A DNA stretch of 12,352 bases from Actinomycetes bacterium (GTDB lineage Bacteria > Actinomycetota > Actinomycetes > Actinomycetales > Cellulomonadaceae), in NCBI GenBank assembly GCA_023425905.1, contig JAFABT010000068.1, positions 1 through 12,352 of the forward strand, read 5' to 3'. Within the stretch, counting starts at the first letter, position 1, and every line of letters begins with the position of its first letter. This document shows positions 9,215 through 12,352 of the stretch, piece after piece. Under the pieces are notes generated by a model. The model worked only from the letters and a program-made list of their open reading frames with translations, did no database searches and was not told the DNA's origin. The position numbers were made by a program, and so were the translations under genes.

Positions 9215-9253
9215 GCGGAACCCGATGACGAGCCGAACTGAGGAGGTGCGCGC

Positions 9254-10114
9254 GTGCACAGCACGGACGCGGCAACACCTCCCCACGGCACCCGCTCCGC
9301 TGGCAGCCGGCGTGCGCGTCGCGCGGCGGAGGAGGCTCGTGCCGCGGCGCTCCGTGCGCAGCAGCCCCACCCGCTGCGGTGGCTGCCCCGCGCTGGCGTG
9401 ATCGCGGCGCTCGCGGGCATCACCGTCGTGCTGCCGCTCACAGGCCAGGTCGTCCCGGGCAACGGCACCTTCGTCGCCGGTGCGACGGCGGAGACCCGTG
9501 ACGACGCACCCTCGACGATCGACGCCCTCGCGGCCGTCCCGATCTCTCGAGGCGTGCCGGTGTCGATCGCCTACGGCACGGACATGGGCCGCGACGCGAC
9601 GATCGCCGCAAGCCGCTCGATCGGTGACGCGCGCAGCCTGCTCCCCGGGTGCGACCCGGACGTCAAGACGACGGGCAGCAACGGCAAGCTCGACACGGGC
9701 GACCTCTGCACGCTGTGGGGCTCCTCGAACGAGAAGCTTCGCGGCGACGCGGCCACGGCTCTCGCGGAGCTCAACGTCGCGTACAAGAACAACTTCGGCT
9801 CGAACCTCTGCGTCACGGACGGCTACCGGACGTACGCGGACCAGGTGCGCCTCAAGCGGACCCGCGGCGGCTTCGCGGCGACGCCCGGCACCTCGAACCA
9901 CGGCTGGGGCCTCGCGGTCGACCTGTGCCGCATCGAGACGAGCGGCACCCGCTGGACGTGGCTCAACGAGAACGCCCCGCTCTTCGGCTGGATCAACCCC
10001 GACTGGGCCAAGCCCGGCGGCTCGGGCCCGTACGAGCGCTGGCACTGGGAGTACGAGCGCGGCGTCCGTGAGGACGGCTCGTACTACTCCCAGTCGGGCA
10101 ACACGCGGGGCTGA
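9254..10114 (+). CDS. M15-family D-alanyl-D-alanine carboxypeptidase (VanY-like), membrane-anchored or secreted
   Basis: A 286-residue zinc peptidase predicted to trim the terminal D-Ala of peptidoglycan stem peptides outside the membrane. The N-terminus is a long, Arg/Ala-rich cytoplasmic stretch (1-46), then one hydrophobic segment (about 47-66) acting as signal anchor or signal peptide. The catalytic domain lies at about 155-272. TDGYRTYADQ (188-197) is the substrate-side YR motif, SNHGWGLAVDL holds zinc ligands His216 and Asp223, and ERWHWEY holds Glu266 and the third ligand His264. Four cysteines (133, 152, 186, 225) could form two disulfides in the exported part. The GTG start is set by a perfect AGGAGG (9241-9246) seven bases upstream. 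It has its own promoter and leader, so it is probably transcribed alone. Any link to vancomycin resistance is not supported; most actinobacterial M15 enzymes do routine wall maintenance. Confidence 0.9.
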   Translation: MHSTDAATPPHGTRSAGSRRARRAAEEARAAALRAQQPHPLRWLPRAGVIAALAGITVVLPLTGQVVPGNGTFVAGATAETRDDAPSTIDALAAVPISRGVPVSIAYGTDMGRDATIAASRSIGDARSLLPGCDPDVKTTGSNGKLDTGDLCTLWGSSNEKLRGDAATALAELNVAYKNNFGSNLCVTDGYRTYADQVRLKRTRGGFAATPGTSNHGWGLAVDLCRIETSGTRWTWLNENAPLFGWINPDWAKPGGSGPYERWHWEYERGVREDGSYYSQSGNTRG

Positions 10115-10127
10115 GCCCCCCGGGGGC
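10107..10127 (+). terminator. Hairpins around the M15 stop codon
   Basis: GGGGC (10107-10111) and GCCCC (10115-10119) form a perfect stem whose 3-base loop is the TGA stop codon itself. The same GCCCC arm can instead pair with GGGGC at 10123-10127. No T-run follows, so termination is uncertain. The remainder of the gap to 10249 contains no gene that I can support. Confidence 0.3.
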
Positions 10128-10249
10128 GCCTGCGCCTCTGCTGTCGCGGCCTCGTCCTTTGACGTCGCTGACGCGCGCCCGCGCCGTCCCCGTTGCCCCG
10201 GTAGGCCTGTGAGTGCCCCTGGATGGGGGAGCGTACCGCTGTACGTGCT

Positions 10250-10270
10250 TAATGAGAACGATTCTGATTA
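10250..10270 (+). promoter_or_regulatory. Zur-like operator
   Basis: A 21-base inverted repeat centred on 10260, with core TGAGAACGATTCTGA, matches its complement at 8 of 10 paired positions. The form fits actinobacterial Zur (zinc uptake regulator) boxes, generally like TGAnAAnnnTTnTCA. It covers nearly the whole spacer of a candidate promoter whose -10 would be TACTGT (10269-10274), so a bound repressor would block RNA polymerase. The first gene downstream encodes a probable zinc chaperone, which supports Zur over Fur or other Fur-family regulators. Confidence 0.65.
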
Positions 10271-10274
10271 CTGT
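10269..10274 (+). promoter_or_regulatory. Candidate -10 element for the AztD-like gene
   Basis: TACTGT is identical to the -10 hexamer assigned before the M15 gene and overlaps the right end of the Zur-like palindrome. At 17 bases upstream the -35 position reads TGCTTA, a poor match. Transcription would begin near 10281, giving a leader of about 80 bases before the ATG at 10359. Confidence 0.4.
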
Positions 10275-10338
10275 TAAGGTCATCTGCGTGCCGACCGCCG
10301 GCACTGCACCGACTCGAAAGGAGAGGGCTCGCGCTCAC

Positions 10339-10362
10339 GTGCGCGGACCCGTACCTCGATGA
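10339..10362 (+). CDS. Seven-codon leader ORF coupled to the AztD-like gene
   Basis: GTG CGC GGA CCC GTA CCT CGA TGA encodes the peptide MRGPVPR. Its TGA overlaps the ATG of the next gene as ATGA. The strong purine-rich site AAAGGAGAGGG (10317-10327) lies 11 bases before this GTG but 31 bases before the AztD-like ATG, which has no ribosome site of its own. The simplest reading is that ribosomes load on the mini-ORF and re-initiate on the main gene. It could also be chance, because short GTG-TGA frames are common in GC-rich DNA. No function of the peptide itself is implied. Confidence 0.4.
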   Translation: MRGPVPR

Positions 10363-11687
10363 CCCCAGCACTGCCTTCCAGCCTCCCTCGGTCGCTCTCC
10401 GCGGCCGCCCTCGCCCTTCCCCTCGTGCTGCTCGCGGGCTGCGCCGGAGCAGGAGCGTCGGCGAACGCCCCGATCGGCGGGCCCAGCCCGTCCGCGCGGG
10501 TGGCGTCTCCCGCGCCCGCCGAGGTTCCCGGTGCCGCACCGCGCCTCGTCGTCACCTACGACGGTGGCATCCAGGTGCTCGACGCCACCACGCTCGCTCC
10601 CGTCGCAGACATCCCTCACGCGGGCTTCATCCGGGTGAGCCCCGCCGGCGACGGCAGGCACGTCGTCGTCTCGAGCGCGGGGGAGTTCCGCATGCTCGAC
10701 GCCGGCACCTGGTCCGAGGGGCACGGCGACCACGCGCACCACTTCACCGCGGCCCCCACGCTCACCCAGGTCGCGCTCCCCGCGCAGACGCCGGGCCACG
10801 CCGTCGCCCACGGCGGCCGGATCGCATTCTTCGACGACGGGACCGGGGAGGTGCGGGTCGTCGACGCGGCGGACGTCGCCGGCAAGGCGAGGACGCACAC
10901 GACGCCGTCCGCGCATCACGGTGTCGCGGTCGAGCTGAGCGACGGGACCCTCGTCGTCTCGGAGGGCACCAAGGACGCGCGGACGGGAATCCGGGTGCTC
11001 GGCGCGGACGGTGAGCAGGTCGCCTCGTCAGACGACTGTCCTGGCGTTCATGGCGAGGCCGTCGCGGCCGACGAGGCCGTGCTGATCGGCTGCGAGGACG
11101 GCGTGCTCGTGTACCGGGACGGTGCGATCACCAAGGTGAACAGCCCGGACGCGTACGGCCGCATCGGCAACCAGGCCGGCACTGACGCCTCAACGATCGT
11201 CCTCGGTGACTACAAGTCCGACCCTCATGCGGAGCTCGAGCGTCCGACGCGGGTCTCGCTCACGGACACGAGGACGGGCGAGCTCACGCTCGTCGACCTC
11301 CCGGCGAGCTACACCTTCCGGTCGCTCGCGCGGGGAGCCGAGGGTGAGGCGCTCGTGCTCGGCACTGACGGGAACCTCCACGTCCTCGTCCCCGAGGCAG
11401 GCACGATCGTCCGGTCCATCCCCGTCATCGATGCGTGGGAGGAGCCTGCGGAGTGGCAGGAGCCGCGCCCCGCGCTCGTCGTTCTCGAGGGGGTCGCCTA
11501 CGTGACCGATCCGATGACCAAGGAGATCCACGCGGTCGACGTGGCGCAGGGCGCTGTCATGCGGACGGCGCAGCTCACGGTCGCGCCCAGTGAGATCGCC
11601 GGCGCCTCGGGCGGGCTTGCCGCCGAGGTGGTCGGCCGCGGCGGTGCGCGGCATGACGACCACCACGGCGACGGGCACGACCACTAG
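10359..11687 (+). CDS. aztD: AztD-like zinc metallochaperone lipoprotein
   Basis: A 442-residue exported lipoprotein predicted to bind zinc and pass it to an uptake system. It starts with a signal peptide ending in the lipobox LLAGC (Cys28), then a Pro/Ala/Ser linker (about 30-58), then repeated beta-strand units with phrases such as IQVLDATT and VRVVDAAD, as in a beta-propeller. Metal-like features are HGDHAHH (122-128), His186-His187, the CPGVHGE motif (227-233) whose Cys227 could pair with Cys245, and a His-rich C-terminus (DDHHGDGHDH, 433-442). This combination matches the AztD family, known from the aztABCD zinc importer of Paracoccus. No aztABC genes are in the window, so its partner lies elsewhere. 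A Zur-like box precedes the gene. The call rests on overall likeness; an unrelated metal-binding propeller lipoprotein is the alternative. Confidence 0.8.
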   Translation: MTPALPSSLPRSLSAAALALPLVLLAGCAGAGASANAPIGGPSPSARVASPAPAEVPGAAPRLVVTYDGGIQVLDATTLAPVADIPHAGFIRVSPAGDGRHVVVSSAGEFRMLDAGTWSEGHGDHAHHFTAAPTLTQVALPAQTPGHAVAHGGRIAFFDDGTGEVRVVDAADVAGKARTHTTPSAHHGVAVELSDGTLVVSEGTKDARTGIRVLGADGEQVASSDDCPGVHGEAVAADEAVLIGCEDGVLVYRDGAITKVNSPDAYGRIGNQAGTDASTIVLGDYKSDPHAELERPTRVSLTDTRTGELTLVDLPASYTFRSLARGAEGEALVLGTDGNLHVLVPEAGTIVRSIPVIDAWEEPAEWQEPRPALVVLEGVAYVTDPMTKEIHAVDVAQGAVMRTAQLTVAPSEIAGASGGLAAEVVGRGGARHDDHHGDGHDH

Positions 11688-11738
11688 GTCGGGCACCCGC
11701 GAGGGCGCAGGCCCGACCACTGCCCCTCGCGGGTGTCC
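11687..11738 (+). terminator. Terminator-like overlapping hairpins after the AztD-like gene
   Basis: The main stem is perfect over 12 bases: CACCCGCGAGGG (11694-11705) with CCCTCGCGGGTG (11724-11735). It extends to 15 pairs with one G-U, around an 18-base loop. A second perfect 8-base stem overlaps it: GGTCGGGC (11687-11694) with GCCCGACC (11711-11718). The two share bases 11691-11694, so they compete, or form a pseudoknot if the shared bases give way. There is no T-run, which is common for actinobacterial terminators. Confidence 0.6.
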
Positions 11739-11768
11739 GTCGTCCGGAGGTCGCCTCATGGCCGCTCG

Positions 11769-11777
11769 TTGTCCACA
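11769..11777 (+). promoter_or_regulatory. DnaA-box-like 9-mer
   Basis: TTGTCCACA is identical to the DnaA-box consensus of GC-rich actinobacteria. A single copy sits about 120 bases before the secretion ATPase gene. One box is not an origin. It may titrate DnaA, regulate the gene, or be chance. Confidence 0.35.
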
Positions 11778-11815
11778 GATCGACGCCACCTCGCCCCGGG
11801 CGTCCGTTTCTCCCC

Positions 11816-11821
11816 TATTGT
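11816..11821 (+). promoter_or_regulatory. Candidate -10 element for the secretion ATPase gene
   Basis: TATTGT resembles a -10 hexamer and lies in a locally T-rich patch of otherwise GC-rich DNA. The expected -35 position reads GCCCCG, which does not support it. If used, the leader would be about 70 bases long. Confidence 0.3.
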
Positions 11822-11896
11822 CTGAATCCGGCGGCGCCATCGGGTCGTCGTGGATGCGGAGCCGGCAGAGGTGCCGGGAAGGCAGGGGGGAACGCG

Positions 11897-12352
11897 GTGG
11901 AGGCTGTTGCTGCGCTTGAGCTCGAGGTCCGCGAGCTCATCCGGCGGCGCGGGCTCGACCCCGTCACCGACCACGGGTCTGTGCGTCGGCTCATCGACGA
12001 CGCCGTCGCGGACTACGACTCGCGCGCCGTGCGAGGGGCGGTGCCTGCGCTCGTCGACCCCGCGGGTGCGGTCAAGGCCGTGACGGACGCCGTCGCAGGT
12101 CTGGGACCGCTCCAGCAGTACCTCGACGACCCGGAGGTCGAGGAGATCTGGATCAACTCGCCCGCGCAGGTGTTCGCCGCGCGGCGTGGGGAGGCCGTCC
12201 TCACGACGACGATCCTCACCGACCAGCAGGTGCGGGACCTCGTCGAGCAGATGCTGCGCACGAGCGGGCGACGCCTCGACCTGTCGAGCCCCTTCGTCGA
12301 TGCGTGCCTGCCGGGCGGCGAGCGGCTCCACGTCGTCATCCCCGACGTCACG
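11897..12352 (+). CDS. CpaF/TadA-type secretion ATPase, N-terminal fragment (continues beyond window)
   Basis: The first 152 codons of a type II/IV secretion-system ATPase of the CpaF/TadA family, which powers assembly of Flp/Tad pili from the cytoplasmic side. The frame runs open to the last base. The visible part is the N-terminal domain: a charged helical lead (LELEVRELIRRRGLDP), then GLGPLQQYLDDPEVEEIWINSP (residues about 69-90), which is the family's characteristic entry into the N-domain, and LTDQQVRDLVEQMLRTSGRRLDLSSPFVDACLPGGERLHVVIPDV at the edge. Walker A, Walker B and the catalytic residues would lie to the right. The GTG start has GGGGGG (11885-11890) six bases upstream and no in-frame start nearby. 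Family relatives include TadA, CpaF and conjugative ATPases; tadB/tadC-like genes are expected next. Confidence 0.88.
   Translation, partial: MEAVAALELEVRELIRRRGLDPVTDHGSVRRLIDDAVADYDSRAVRGAVPALVDPAGAVKAVTDAVAGLGPLQQYLDDPEVEEIWINSPAQVFAARRGEAVLTTTILTDQQVRDLVEQMLRTSGRRLDLSSPFVDACLPGGERLHVVIPDVT

Noticed and set aside
9480..10277. Plus-strand frame overlapping the M15 gene and running into the Zur-like box
   Set aside because: It is a +1-type shadow rich in R, S, T and A without motifs; the M15 frame holds the zinc-binding residues.

Overview
The window looks like chromosomal DNA from a high-GC actinobacterium. Third codon positions are almost all G or C, GTG starts are frequent, and the gene families are typical of the order Micrococcales. 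A Cellulomonas-like relative is my guess from overall feel, not from a marker gene. I see no transposase, integrase, CRISPR array, tRNA or rRNA.

Layout. (1) 1-2480, minus: the N-terminal two thirds of the actinobacterial fused 2-oxoglutarate dehydrogenase/decarboxylase (Kgd/OdhA type, E2o-like domain plus E1o domain), cut by the window edge. (2) 2658-6334, minus: a compact operon read in the order response regulator, short-loop membrane histidine kinase, ABC ATPase, ABC-2 type permease. This is a self-contained sense-and-export module. (3) 6548-9012, plus: two overlapping genes for DUF21/CBS membrane proteins of the CNNM/CorC family (probable Mg2+/divalent cation transporters or their regulators). 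(4) 9116-10114, plus: a well-formed promoter, a roughly 100-nt leader with nested hairpins, and a membrane-anchored or secreted M15 (VanY-type) peptidoglycan carboxypeptidase. (5) 10250-11738, plus: a Zur-like operator lying inside a candidate promoter, a seven-codon leader ORF, an AztD-like zinc-binding lipoprotein with a His-rich tail, and overlapping hairpins after its stop. (6) 11769-12352, plus: a DnaA-box-like 9-mer and the first 152 codons of a CpaF/TadA-type secretion ATPase, probably the start of a Flp/Tad pilus locus running off the right edge.

How they fit together. Most of the window is envelope biology: signal-controlled export, divalent metal handling, cell-wall trimming and pilus assembly. 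The least ordinary part is 10250-10362. There a probable zinc-responsive operator, a tiny coupled leader ORF and an AztD-like metallochaperone occur with no aztABC transporter in view. The second is the structured leader of the M15 gene, which has partial resemblance to known cell-wall-hydrolase riboswitches. All functional calls rest on reading motifs by eye; no database search was made.
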